A stretch of DNA of 63,350 nt from VRUE01 sp033856275. Its GTDB lineage: Bacteria; Actinomycetota; Thermoleophilia; Solirubrobacterales; 70-9. Position 1 is the first letter of the stretch, and every line of letters starts with the position of its first letter. The notes beneath the pieces are model-generated. The model worked only from the letters and a program-made list of their open reading frames with translations. It was not told the origin of the DNA and ran no database searches. Position numbers and translations under genes: made by a program. The stretch lies in NCBI GenBank assembly GCA_033856275.1, contig JAWVFJ010000042.1, positions 1-63,350 of the forward strand, given 5' to 3'. This document shows positions 49,673-58,545 of the stretch, piece by piece.

Positions 49673-50647
49673 TCAGCAGCGAACCGCGGGCCCGCCCAGG
49701 CCTCGCAGGCTGGTTGCCAGCCAATTGGCGACCTGGTTTATGGCCTGGACTCCCCCCTCAAAGGAGCCAGAGTCGGCTTGCGCCATCATCGCCACCGCGA
49801 TGCCCGTGGAGCCGCTTCGGAGCACGCCCGATTGGCGCACCAGATATGGGCCGCCAGCGGACCCCTCCGGTCCCCAGCCACCCTTCATGCCGACTTTCCA
49901 ATCGGAAGGGAACGCGGCTTCGCCAAGGCCCCAGCTCTGTTCCGGAACCACGCCTTCCATCAGGCCAAGCACGTATGCGGTCCCGTTTTCATCGAGTAGG
50001 CAGCCGCGAGCCAAGCTGCGGAAAAAGGTCACCGACCCGCCCAGCGACCACTTGGTTTGGCCGTAGGTCGAGACCGCCCCTGGCGGCGGCGGCGCCGTGG
50101 CGAGCGTCGTTACCCGGTCGCCAGCTTCGCGCAGCACCGAATCGACCCCTTCGCTTGCCGCCGCCAGGCCTCCGCGCTGCGCTTCGATGAGAGCGAACAG
50201 CGAGGCTCCGGCTTCGTTGTTGGAAGCCGTCAACGCCGCTCGCGCCAGGCCGGACTCCGTTGTGTCGAGGCCACCAGGTTCGCGTTCGCGTAGCAGGGTG
50301 ACGAGCAGTGGCACCTTGATGTCGCTCCAGGCATGGCCCGCCTGAAGGGAGCCAAAGGAGCGGACCCGACCAGGGCCCAAGGGTGCGGCAGCGAGGCCGA
50401 TCCGGGCCGGGATCGAACTGGAGAGAGCGAGCCAAGAGCCGGCGGCGTCGCTTCGCCAGACGCTCGCACGAGGGGGTTGGGCAGCGCTGGCAGTCGGCGG
50501 GGGCTCCTCAGCGGTCGGCGCTGGCCTTCCCGCTTGGCCGTGATCAGAGCCACTCGTTTGAAGGAGCAGAACCGCAGCCGCCCCCGCGACGACCAGTGCA
50601 CTCAGCGTCAGGGCCGCCCGGCTGGCGAAAACGCCTACTCGGCGCAA
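49673..50647 (-). CDS. Class A beta-lactamase-fold serine hydrolase-like protein
   Basis: A 324-residue exported protein with an N-terminal hydrophobic segment (about 9-31) and a Pro/Ala-rich linker. The active-site set of the serine beta-lactamase/PBP fold is visible: SDIK at 108-111 (SxxK), SNN at 142-144 (SxN), and KGG at 255-257 (KTG box, with Gly for Thr). I cannot find a clear Glu166-type deacylation residue, so a peptidoglycan or penicillin-binding sensor role is as likely as resistance. Its start overlaps the kinase stop by 13 bp, which ties it to kinase expression. Confidence 0.78.
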   Translation of the reverse strand: MRRVGVFASRAALTLSALVVAGAAAVLLLQTSGSDHGQAGRPAPTAEEPPPTASAAQPPRASVWRSDAAGSWLALSSSIPARIGLAAAPLGPGRVRSFGSLQAGHAWSDIKVPLLVTLLREREPGGLDTTESGLARAALTASNNEAGASLFALIEAQRGGLAAASEGVDSVLREAGDRVTTLATAPPPPGAVSTYGQTKWSLGGSVTFFRSLARGCLLDENGTAYVLGLMEGVVPEQSWGLGEAAFPSDWKVGMKGGWGPEGSAGGPYLVRQSGVLRSGSTGIAVAMMAQADSGSFEGGVQAINQVANWLATSLRGLGGPAVRC

Positions 50648-52308
50648 GGCACTTCGATCGAGGAAGCAGCTTGGTGGAATGTCTGGGCAAGTGAGCCAAA
50701 TACAGTCGGGGAGGAGGATCCCAGCACGGCGATGCCGACGAAGCAGGGTTCGATGAAGTAATCGACGCGGCGATCTCCCGCCACGTCGAAGACCCAGCGG
50801 GCCGCTGGCAGGCCATTCAGCGTGATCGCTTCCAGCGAGTGTTCCCTGTAGCCGGAGGATTGGCTCGTCTGCGCTCTAACCGTTTCCGCATCGACCATTG
50901 GAGAGCCGGAGCCGCCACTGGCCTGAGCGTCGACCAGGATCGCGGTGTTCGGTTCCGCGGGATCCCGCCAGGTGCTCTCCATGTAGTTGCTGACCGGTTT
51001 GTCATCGGACTCCTGCGCCCAACCGGTGGGTATCTCGACGCTGTAGAGCGTCTGGATGAAAGCAGTTGAACCGGGAGTGGCACTCGCTTCGGCTTCGTCT
51101 GCTTCCACTGGGGCAGCGTCAGCCGGCTGAGTTTCGCCAACCGTTTCGACGCGCCGGTTGACTACGGTGCGAGTGCTTTCGTTCTTGCTGTCGCCGGCCA
51201 GAACCAAAGCAGCGGCGACCAGGCCCGCGGCGAGCACCAGGCAGCCGCCTATTACCGCGGCGGTTCGGACACCCGAGCTGGTCCTTCTCCCCGGTCGCGG
51301 AGGGGGCGGAGGGGGTTGTGCCATCCTCGTGGTTGCCTGGCCGCGTGGCGGCGGCGGTGGTGGTGAGAACTTCATCGTGCGCGTGCGCGACGCGGCCTCG
51401 TTCTCGATCAGGCCGGAAGCCGCGTTACCGGTGGCAACGCTGTGCTCGGGAGCGGCTACCGCGGCGTCGTCGAGGGCCGCAGCGGCCGCGCGGGCAAGGT
51501 CTCCCGCCGACGGATAGCGTTCCTCCGGGTCCTTTGCGGTTGCACGGGCGATCACGGCGTCGAGACGGTGGGTCGTAGGGTTGCCCTCCAGGGGCGGAAC
51601 TGGCTCGTTGACGTGGTTCCACATCTTCTGCATTTCGGCGCCCGTGAACGGCACGGCACCCGCGAGCATCTCGTAGAGCACGCAACCGAGCGCATAGACG
51701 TCGGTTCGGGCGTCGATGCGGCCGCTCGTCATCTGCTCCGGTGCGACGTAGTCGAGCGTGCCGATCCACTGACCCGTGCCGGTGAGTTGGGCCGTGCCAC
51801 CCTGCAGCCCCTTGGTGAGGCCAAAATCGGTCAGATAGGCCGAGCCATCGCCAGGCACGCCGGTGAGCAGGATGTTGGCCGGCTTGACGTCGCGGTGCAC
51901 GAGGCCCACGGCGTGGGCGCCGTCCAAGGCAGAGGCGATGTCGCCGACGATCGCCACCGCCCCGCCGGGATCGACCGCACCCCTCTCCGCGATGAACGTG
52001 CGCAGGTCCGTGCCGTCGACGAAGCGCATCGCGATGAAGAGTCGGCTCTCGGCGGCGCCGGCGGAGAAAACCGGGACCACATGCGGATCATCGATTGCCG
52101 CGGTGTTTCGCGCCTCGGCCTCGAAACGTTGCTGGAACTCCGGGTCGTGGGCGAGCCTGGGTGCGATGACCTTGAGCGCGACGCGCCGGTCAAGGTGCTC
52201 GTCGTGCGCCAGGTAGACGACGCCCATGCCGCCCTCGCCGAGTCGGCGGACGATGCGGAAGTCGCCCATGCGGTCGCCAGCGCTGAGTTCTGGTGATTCC
52301 GAAGCCAT
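50635..52308 (-). CDS. Membrane Ser/Thr protein kinase with unrecognised extracellular sensor domain
   Basis: A 557-residue Hanks-type kinase. Kinase domain about 15-275: Gly loop RLGEGGMGVVYLA, Lys in VALKVI, catalytic HRDVKPANIL, DFG in LTDFGLTKG, APE in DYVAPEQM. A disordered Pro-rich juxtamembrane region, one membrane helix near 345-365 and an extracellular domain (about 415-557) follow. The latter has no PASTA repeats; its close relative is the orphan protein at 48991-49617. The kinase is expected to sense an envelope signal and phosphorylate FHA-binding targets, the divergent FHA-ABC protein being an obvious candidate. Confidence 0.92.
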   Translation of the reverse strand: MASESPELSAGDRMGDFRIVRRLGEGGMGVVYLAHDEHLDRRVALKVIAPRLAHDPEFQQRFEAEARNTAAIDDPHVVPVFSAGAAESRLFIAMRFVDGTDLRTFIAERGAVDPGGAVAIVGDIASALDGAHAVGLVHRDVKPANILLTGVPGDGSAYLTDFGLTKGLQGGTAQLTGTGQWIGTLDYVAPEQMTSGRIDARTDVYALGCVLYEMLAGAVPFTGAEMQKMWNHVNEPVPPLEGNPTTHRLDAVIARATAKDPEERYPSAGDLARAAAAALDDAAVAAPEHSVATGNAASGLIENEAASRTRTMKFSPPPPPPRGQATTRMAQPPPPPPRPGRRTSSGVRTAAVIGGCLVLAAGLVAAALVLAGDSKNESTRTVVNRRVETVGETQPADAAPVEADEAEASATPGSTAFIQTLYSVEIPTGWAQESDDKPVSNYMESTWRDPAEPNTAILVDAQASGGSGSPMVDAETVRAQTSQSSGYREHSLEAITLNGLPAARWVFDVAGDRRVDYFIEPCFVGIAVLGSSSPTVFGSLAQTFHQAASSIEVPCAE

Positions 52309-52322
52309 CCTCGTGCCCCTGG

Positions 52323-54107
52323 TCAGGGCAAGACGAGCCGGGGATAGGAGTCCGCGTAGCCAAGCGAACGAGCCTCGCTCGCTTGGGCTGATGCTTCGTC
52401 GAAGGTGGCGAACTTGCCCGAGAAGACAACCCAGTAGCCAGGCTTCAGAGAGCTGAAGTTGCTGCTGTAGACGACGCCCGTCGGCAGCCCACGTTCCGAT
52501 GCTTCTTCCTGCAATCGATCGGCTCGCAACTCGCTGGAGAAGGCGCCGAGCATCGCCGAGTAGCCACTGCCGCCGGGCCAGTCACCGAGATCGACCGTCG
52601 AACTCGAGGCCGTTTCCGTTTCCGCTTTGCCTTCCGAGTAGCTGGAAGTTGCGGTAGTGGTGATGTAGACGGTTGCGTTCTCCCCTCCTCGGCAGGCGAC
52701 AGGGGCAACGCCAGTGCAGGTCATCGTGTAGAGCTTGCCGGTGGTCGGGCTGTAAGCGGAGATCGGAGAGCTTTCGCCGCTGCCGACGTAAGCGCGCTCT
52801 ACTTCCAGGGCAAACGGACACGACGTGTAGTGCTCGCCAGATTGCCTTTCTTTGACGAATACGGTTGAGCTGCAGGGTTCCACGTTGGGCGGTAGCGCCG
52901 AACCCCGCGGTTTGCTCACCGCGGCTTTGTGTGGCTGGGGCTTGTGGCTGGCCGTCGTAGTGGGCTTGTCGCCTGAAGAGCTACCGCCGGCGATCACTAC
53001 CGCGGCGGCGATGAGGCCGGCGGCGATAACCAGCGAGCCGCCGATAATCGCGGCTGTGCGCAGCGAGCCGCCGCCGCGGTCCTGGCGCGGCGGCGGCGAG
53101 GGCATTTGCGTGGTCGGGCTATCGCGCGGTCCGGGAGTGGGGGCCCTGCCGGTGACGGTCGCCGCCGTTGGGGCTGGCGAAGGCGTCTGGCTGGACACCT
53201 CCGTGAGGCCGCTTGCGGCGGCGCCCGTAGCCACGCTTTCCTCCGAGGACCCCGCCTGTACGCCCCCGGTGGCAGCGCTGGCGGAACGGGCGAAGTCGCC
53301 GGCCGAGGGGTAGCGATCGGCTGGGTCCTTGGCGGTTGCTCGAGCAATGACCGCCGCCAGCGCATCGCGCCGACTCCCCTCTAGCTCGAGGGTCGGAAAC
53401 GGCTCGTTGACGTGCCCCCACATCTTTTGCATGTCGTTACCGGTAAAAGGAACCGATCCGCTGAGGATCTCGTAGAGGACGCAGCCAAGTGCGTATATGT
53501 CGGTACGCGCGTCGACCTTGCCGGCCTGTATTTGCTCGGGCGCGACGTAGTCGATCGTGCCAACCCATTGTCCGGTTCCGGTCAACTGGGCGCTTTCGTC
53601 GGTGCGGCCCTTGGTCAGGCCGAAATCGGTGAGGTATGCCTTGTCCTGACCGGGTTTCCCCTCGAGCAGAATATTGGCCGGCTTGACGTCCCTGTGCACC
53701 ATGCCGGCCCTGTGGGCGGCGTCGAGCGCCGCGGCGATTTCGCCGACAATGGCAGTCGCCACAGCGGCCGGTAGCGGGCCCTGCCGCTCGAGCAGGCTGC
53801 GAAGGTCGGTACCGTCGATGTAGCGCATCGCGATGTAAAGCGCGCCGTCGGCGACGGCGGAGGAGTAGACGGGAACCGCGTTTGGATGATCGATTGCCGC
53901 CGCACTTCGGGCCTCGATGACGAATCGTTCGCGGAAATCCTCGTCCAGGGCCAGTTGCGGTGCTATTACCTTGAGCGCTACCCGCCGCTCCAGCCGTTCG
54001 TCTCGGGCCAGGTATACGACACCCATCCCGCCCTGGCCGAGTCGTTTGAGAATTCTGAACTCGCCCAGGGAATCGCCAGCCCCAAGCCCGCCTTTTCCAC
54101 TGTTCAC
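52323..54107 (-). CDS. Membrane Ser/Thr protein kinase with C-terminal SPOR domain
   Basis: GTG 54107 is preferred to the longer frame, which would run into the divergent gene; it gives 594 residues. The kinase domain has RLGQGGMGVVYLA, VALKVIAPQ, HRDVKPANILL, DFGLTKG and DYVAPEQI. A disordered Pro/Thr-rich segment, one membrane helix (TAAIIGGSLVIAAGLIAAAVVIAG) and an extracellular region with several Cys follow. The last 75 residues (YSAMLGAFSSELRADRLQEEASERG ... YWVVFSGKFATFDEASAQASEAR) match the SPOR fold, which binds glycan strands stripped of stem peptides at division sites. It starts the operon and lies 14 bp from the next kinase. Confidence 0.9.
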   Translation of the reverse strand: MNSGKGGLGAGDSLGEFRILKRLGQGGMGVVYLARDERLERRVALKVIAPQLALDEDFRERFVIEARSAAAIDHPNAVPVYSSAVADGALYIAMRYIDGTDLRSLLERQGPLPAAVATAIVGEIAAALDAAHRAGMVHRDVKPANILLEGKPGQDKAYLTDFGLTKGRTDESAQLTGTGQWVGTIDYVAPEQIQAGKVDARTDIYALGCVLYEILSGSVPFTGNDMQKMWGHVNEPFPTLELEGSRRDALAAVIARATAKDPADRYPSAGDFARSASAATGGVQAGSSEESVATGAAASGLTEVSSQTPSPAPTAATVTGRAPTPGPRDSPTTQMPSPPPRQDRGGGSLRTAAIIGGSLVIAAGLIAAAVVIAGGSSSGDKPTTTASHKPQPHKAAVSKPRGSALPPNVEPCSSTVFVKERQSGEHYTSCPFALEVERAYVGSGESSPISAYSPTTGKLYTMTCTGVAPVACRGGENATVYITTTATSSYSEGKAETETASSSTVDLGDWPGGSGYSAMLGAFSSELRADRLQEEASERGLPTGVVYSSNFSSLKPGYWVVFSGKFATFDEASAQASEARSLGYADSYPRLVLP

Positions 54108-54133
54108 CCGCGCCAGACTACATAGGTGGGTTT

Positions 54134-56416
54134 TTGCCTGCAATGCTCCCGACCATGTCCACCGAGCCACACCTGGGGAGTCGGGCGGACCTCACCAAGG
54201 CAGATGGCGTCGGCAGTGAGATAGACGTGGCAGGGTGGATTGAGATTGGCCCCCGGCGCTACCCACTGCCCTCGGACGTCACTGTTGAGGTAGGCCGGTC
54301 AGCCAACGCAGATCTCGTTCTCGAGCACCAAACCGTTTCCAGCAGGCATGCGTGTATGGCGGTGCGGAGCGGTGTGGTGAGAGTCTGGGACCACGGCTCA
54401 CACAACGGGACGTATGTGAATGGGATGCCGATCGAGCAGGACGGGACGGCGCTCGTTCATGGAGCCGTTATCCACTTTGGTGAGTGCGAGGCGACCTTTC
54501 ACCTGACCGGCGCCGATCCCCAAACGCGGCGCCTCGCAAAAGTCCGTCGTTATCCAGTTGACCATGACTTGACCGTAGGCAGATCGAGTGAGAACGACGT
54601 CGTTCTAGACGAACCAAACGTGTCACGACGGCACGCGGTGGTCCGGGCGGGTCCACCGCTCTCGGTTGAAGACCTCGGATCCCGCAACGGCACCCGGCTC
54701 GGCGCGGAGCCCGTGCGCGTGTCGGCATTGGCGCTGGGAGATGAGATCGGCATCGGTCACTACCGACTCAGCCTTGACCGTGGCGGATTGACCGTGGTGG
54801 ACCAGCGAGCCGGAGCCGGCCTGCAGGGAGTCAACCTCTGCGCCACGGTGGGTCGCAGGACGATCCTTCACCCGACGACGTTGACGGTACCGCGGGGAGA
54901 GGTGCTGGCCCTAATTGGACCGAGCGGATCGGGAAAGTCGACGTTGCTCCGCCTGCTCGCCGGTGTTTCCCGCCCGGCATCCGGCGAGACAACGGTCGAT
55001 GGAGAACCGGTTGCGGCCCGCATGTCGGACCTCGGCTACGTCCCTCAGCAGGACACGATTCACACCCGGCTCACTGTCAAAGAGGCGCTCGGCTGCGCTG
55101 CTGTTCTGCGGCTTCCGTCCGACACGAGCGACGAGGAGGTCGACAGCTACGTGGAGTCGGTGGCAAGCGAATTGGAGCTCAGCGAGTGCCTCGGCCGCCA
55201 GATTGGCACGCTCTCGGGTGGACAGCGCAAGCGCGCTGCCTGCGGCGTCGAGCTGATCGGCAGGCCCTCCCTGTTCCTCCTTGACGAGCCGACCAGCGGA
55301 CTCGATCCACCGCTCGAGCGCCAGTTCATGCAAACCGTGAGGGAGCTCGCTGACGACGGCCGCGGGGTGGTGGTTACCACTCACGCTACGAGCAGTCTCT
55401 CGCTCTGCGACACGTTGGCGCTGATGGCCCCGAGAGGCCACCTCGCTTACGTCGGGCCACCGGCGGCAGCGCTCGAGCGCTATTCCGTCGATCATTACGA
55501 CGAGCTCTACTCGGCGGCGCAGACGGAGCAAGATCGCGAAGCCGATGACGATCGTGCCGTGCAACCGCGGCGAGCACAGGGAGACGCACCGGCAAGATCG
55601 ACTGGCGATCGACCCTGGGGTCGGCAACTGGCCGTGCTCACCGGCCGGTACCTGCGTACCTTCGCCAGGGACAGGAAGACCCTGGCCGTGCTGTTTGCGC
55701 AGGTGCCGGTGATCGCGGCGCTGATCGCCGCCCTCTTCCCGGCCGACCTCCTCCTACTTCCCGATGTGGAGCCGACAAAGTCGGCACAGTTCGCCTTTCT
55801 GCTGGTTACCGCGGCGCTCTGGATCGGCTTGATCAGCTCCTGTCGAGAGGTCGTCAACGAGCGGCCGATTGTCCTGCGCGAGTTTGCCGTCGGAGCCCGT
55901 TTGAGTGCCTACATCGGCGCCAAGGCGATCGTGCTCTTCGGGCTTGCCTTGGTGCAGATGGCCCTGCTGCTCGTATTCGCCACGTTGATCCAGCCACTGG
56001 ACCAGCCGGCGTCGAGCTACCTCGAACTCTATGCCGTCCTGGTGGGCACGGCATGGGCCGCGATCGGCATGGGCCTTGCCGTCTCGACGCTGGCGCGCAG
56101 CGTTGACCAGGCAACCAGCTTTGTGCCGATGCTGCTCATTCCTCAGCTCCTCTTTGCCGGAGCCCTGGTCACGGTCAAGTCGATGCAGCCCGCGATTCGC
56201 CTGCTCAGCGACCTAGTCGTCGCGCGCTGGGCCTTCGCCGGGGCGGGCGGCAGCATCGACATGAACGCGCGCTTCGCGACGGACAAAGGAGCGGCCGCTG
56301 GCTACGGCCACTCGTTCTTCTCCATCGATCCGCTTCTCGCAACGGGTATCGCCCTGGCGTTTGCCGCCGCGGGCTTGGGCCTGGCGGGCCTCTTCCTCCA
56401 CCGCCGCGCGACCTAG
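54134..56416 (+). CDS. Double-FHA ABC transporter (Rv1747-like fusion)
   Basis: A 760-residue fusion; ATG 54155 (MSTEPHL) is an alternative start. FHA domain 1 lies at about 35-115 (VGRSANADLVLEHQTVSSRHA, GSHNGTYVNG), FHA 2 at about 140-215 (VGRSSENDVVLDEPNVSRRHA, GSRNGTRLG); each has the Arg, Ser-Arg-His and Asn that bind phosphothreonine. The ABC ATPase spans 230-440 (GPSGSGKST, LSGGQRKRA, LFLLDEPTSGLDPP), and six membrane helices of the ABC-2/G type follow. M. tuberculosis Rv1747 has this architecture and is phosphorylated by the neighbouring kinase PknF. Here two kinases are divergent to it, with only about 26 bp between starts. Confidence 0.92.
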   Translation: MPAMLPTMSTEPHLGSRADLTKADGVGSEIDVAGWIEIGPRRYPLPSDVTVEVGRSANADLVLEHQTVSSRHACMAVRSGVVRVWDHGSHNGTYVNGMPIEQDGTALVHGAVIHFGECEATFHLTGADPQTRRLAKVRRYPVDHDLTVGRSSENDVVLDEPNVSRRHAVVRAGPPLSVEDLGSRNGTRLGAEPVRVSALALGDEIGIGHYRLSLDRGGLTVVDQRAGAGLQGVNLCATVGRRTILHPTTLTVPRGEVLALIGPSGSGKSTLLRLLAGVSRPASGETTVDGEPVAARMSDLGYVPQQDTIHTRLTVKEALGCAAVLRLPSDTSDEEVDSYVESVASELELSECLGRQIGTLSGGQRKRAACGVELIGRPSLFLLDEPTSGLDPPLERQFMQTVRELADDGRGVVVTTHATSSLSLCDTLALMAPRGHLAYVGPPAAALERYSVDHYDELYSAAQTEQDREADDDRAVQPRRAQGDAPARSTGDRPWGRQLAVLTGRYLRTFARDRKTLAVLFAQVPVIAALIAALFPADLLLLPDVEPTKSAQFAFLLVTAALWIGLISSCREVVNERPIVLREFAVGARLSAYIGAKAIVLFGLALVQMALLLVFATLIQPLDQPASSYLELYAVLVGTAWAAIGMGLAVSTLARSVDQATSFVPMLLIPQLLFAGALVTVKSMQPAIRLLSDLVVARWAFAGAGGSIDMNARFATDKGAAAGYGHSFFSIDPLLATGIALAFAAAGLGLAGLFLHRRAT

Positions 56417-56430
56417 CCCGCCGTTGTGGC

Positions 56431-57330
56431 GTGGCCGCCCGCCGCAGTAGCTTCCCAAGTGTGCTGGCGCTTGGGATAGTCGCGGCGGTTGGGGCTTCCG
56501 TTCTCTACAACACATCGATCGCTCTGCAGGCGCTGGAGGTGCGTGGGGTTTCGCATCGGCACTCGCTGCGGCCATCGCTAATCGGGAAACTGGTGCGTAA
56601 TCGGCGCTGGCTAGGGGCCACGGCGCTGGGGCTGGCGGGGTGGCCACTGGAGATCGTTGCCTTGTCGCTGGCGCCGCTGACCGTTGTTCAGCCATGCTTG
56701 GCGAGTGGTTTGGTGTTGCTGCTTTGGTTGGGCGCGACGCAATTGGGGGAGAGGTCGGGGCGGCGAGAGGCCCTCGCGGTGGCGGCGATCGTCGTCGGTG
56801 TGGCCGGCGTTGCGTTGGCGGCGCCGGAGCGGACTACCGACCATGCAGGGGGCGGTGCGATCGCGCTGGCGGCGGTCTTGGTCGCGCTCCCCCTCCTTGC
56901 TCCCTACGCGCTGCGGGGCCGTGCGGCAGCGTTCGGCACGCTCGCCGTCCTCAGCGCCGGCTGCGGCTATGCCTGGACGGCGATCGCCAGCAAGCTGCTC
57001 ACCGATGAACTGGCGGCGGGAATGCTGTTGATCGCGGTCGTCTGGTTGGCCACGGCGGCGCTTTCGGAGGGATTGGCGCTGCTCAGTGAGATGAGCGCGC
57101 TGCAACACCGCGCGGCGACACACGTGGCCCCGACCATGTTCGCCGTCCAGGTACTCGTGCCGGTGCTGCTGGCGCCGCTGATCTTCGGCGAGTCGTGGGG
57201 TTCGACTCCCCTTGGGGGGGTGGTGCTGGTCGCTTCGATGGCGGTGGCGGTGGCTGGCACGACGCTGCTGGCGGGCTCGCGTGTTGTCGGCGCCGTGATC
57301 GAGAGTGCCCATATTGGCGATTCCGGCTGA
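56431..57330 (+). CDS. NIPA/DMT-like multispan membrane protein
   Basis: A 299-residue protein starting at GTG 56431, with about nine hydrophobic segments and the internal duplication usual in the drug/metabolite transporter superfamily. The opening VLALGIVAAVGASVLYNTSIALQALEVR and LGATALGLAGWPLEIVALSLAPLTVVQPCLASGLVLLLWLG resemble NIPA-type magnesium transporter-like proteins of actinobacteria. The gene follows the ABC fusion by 15 bp on the same strand and may be co-transcribed. The transported substrate is unknown. Confidence 0.75.
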   Translation: MAARRSSFPSVLALGIVAAVGASVLYNTSIALQALEVRGVSHRHSLRPSLIGKLVRNRRWLGATALGLAGWPLEIVALSLAPLTVVQPCLASGLVLLLWLGATQLGERSGRREALAVAAIVVGVAGVALAAPERTTDHAGGGAIALAAVLVALPLLAPYALRGRAAAFGTLAVLSAGCGYAWTAIASKLLTDELAAGMLLIAVVWLATAALSEGLALLSEMSALQHRAATHVAPTMFAVQVLVPVLLAPLIFGESWGSTPLGGVVLVASMAVAVAGTTLLAGSRVVGAVIESAHIGDSG

Positions 57331-57571
57331 ATTCCGCTCGGCTCGGGTCCGGCTTCGCTGCTAGCCTTGCGGCGCTTTCGCGCTTCCACCGATTTCGTCC
57401 CGCGAAGGCTTTCCCCAGCCACTTACGTCAAGGAGCTACCCCGTAGGGTCCGCAGAGACAAGCCGGATCGACGCGAGCAAGTTCGCGATCGGGTTCGACC
57501 ATCGTGACCGCACCAGGCTCTTCGAGCTCTGGACCGAGGTTCTCGATTCCGAGCAGTGGTCGGAGGGTCGG

Positions 57572-58474
57572 ATGCTGGCGGCGTTCGAGCAACGCTGGGC
57601 GGATTGGAATGGATTGCCGAGCCTCGGCCTCTCGAGCTGGGCCGGCGGGGCGCTGACGGCGCTGGAGTTCGCCGACGTGCGCGGCGAGAAGGTTCTCTGC
57701 CCCTCGAACACCTTCATGGCGACACCACTGGCCGCAATCAACGCCGGCGCCGCGGTGGAGTTCGTCGACTGCAACCGCAGCGATCTCTGCATGTCCTTTG
57801 CGGATTTCGAGGCGAAGGCAGAGAAGCACAAGCCGAAGGCGGCGATCCTCGTCCACATCGGCGGCCACATCGGCTTCGATTCGGAGCGCATTGCCGAGTA
57901 CTGCCGCGCCAACGACATCTTCCTGCTCGAGGACTGCGCTCACGCGCACGGGGCCGCGTGGAATGGTCGCAAGCCCGGTAGTTTCGGCGACGCTGGCGCC
58001 TACTCGCTCTACGCGACCAAGACGGTCTCCACTGGCGAGGGCGGCGTGCTCGTCTCCGCCAACGAGGAGCTGATCGAGTTCGCTCGCAAGTTTCGCAATT
58101 ACGGCAAGTTCGAGCACGAGATCGACGGGCTCAACTTCCGCATGAGCGAGTTCACCGCTGCGCTCGGACTCGTTCAGGCAGACCGCATGGAGGAGATCGT
58201 CGCCTGGAAGAATGAGTATGCGCGCGAGCACCTCGACCCGCTGCACTCGGGCAGGCTCGAGCTCCCCGAAGGCATGATCTCGGGCCTCTACAAGTACGTC
58301 GTCTTCGATTCGATCGAGAAGTCCACCGGCCGCGTCTACGAGCAGCCCTGTCACCGCATCATGGGCCGCTCCGATGAGCTGCCCAACACTGACTGGGTGT
58401 CCGAGAATCACTGGTGCGTGCCGCTCTATTACCGGCCCGAGAGCCGCGAGGCCGCGCTCAACGAGGAGCAATGA
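57572..58474 (+). CDS. DegT/DnrJ/EryC1-family PLP aminotransferase (N-terminus probably further upstream)
   Basis: A sugar aminotransferase or dehydratase of the DegT fold: SSWAGGALTALEFADV, CPSNTFMATPLAAINAGA, LLEDCAHAHGAAWNGRKPGSFGD and the PLP lysine in YSLYATKTVSTGEGGVL. From the first ATG it has 300 residues, short for the family (about 370). The same frame stays open and protein-like upstream (SKFAIGFDHRDRTRLFELWTEVLDSEQWSEG) to a stop at 57362, but contains no ATG, GTG or TTG. An AAGGAG at 57430-57435 is spaced correctly for codon GTA at 57443. The real start is probably there, either an unusual codon or a sequence error. Confidence 0.82.
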   Translation: MLAAFEQRWADWNGLPSLGLSSWAGGALTALEFADVRGEKVLCPSNTFMATPLAAINAGAAVEFVDCNRSDLCMSFADFEAKAEKHKPKAAILVHIGGHIGFDSERIAEYCRANDIFLLEDCAHAHGAAWNGRKPGSFGDAGAYSLYATKTVSTGEGGVLVSANEELIEFARKFRNYGKFEHEIDGLNFRMSEFTAALGLVQADRMEEIVAWKNEYAREHLDPLHSGRLELPEGMISGLYKYVVFDSIEKSTGRVYEQPCHRIMGRSDELPNTDWVSENHWCVPLYYRPESREAALNEEQ

Positions 58475-58545
58475 GTGCGGAGTGAACGAACGAGACTTCC
58501 GGTGATGATCATCGTGGGTGAACGAAGCACGAAAGGTGTGATCGT

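Noticed and set aside
58475..58545. Direct repeat of TGAACGAA before the epimerase gene as a regulatory element
   Set aside because: Only two short imperfect copies without symmetry; likely chance.
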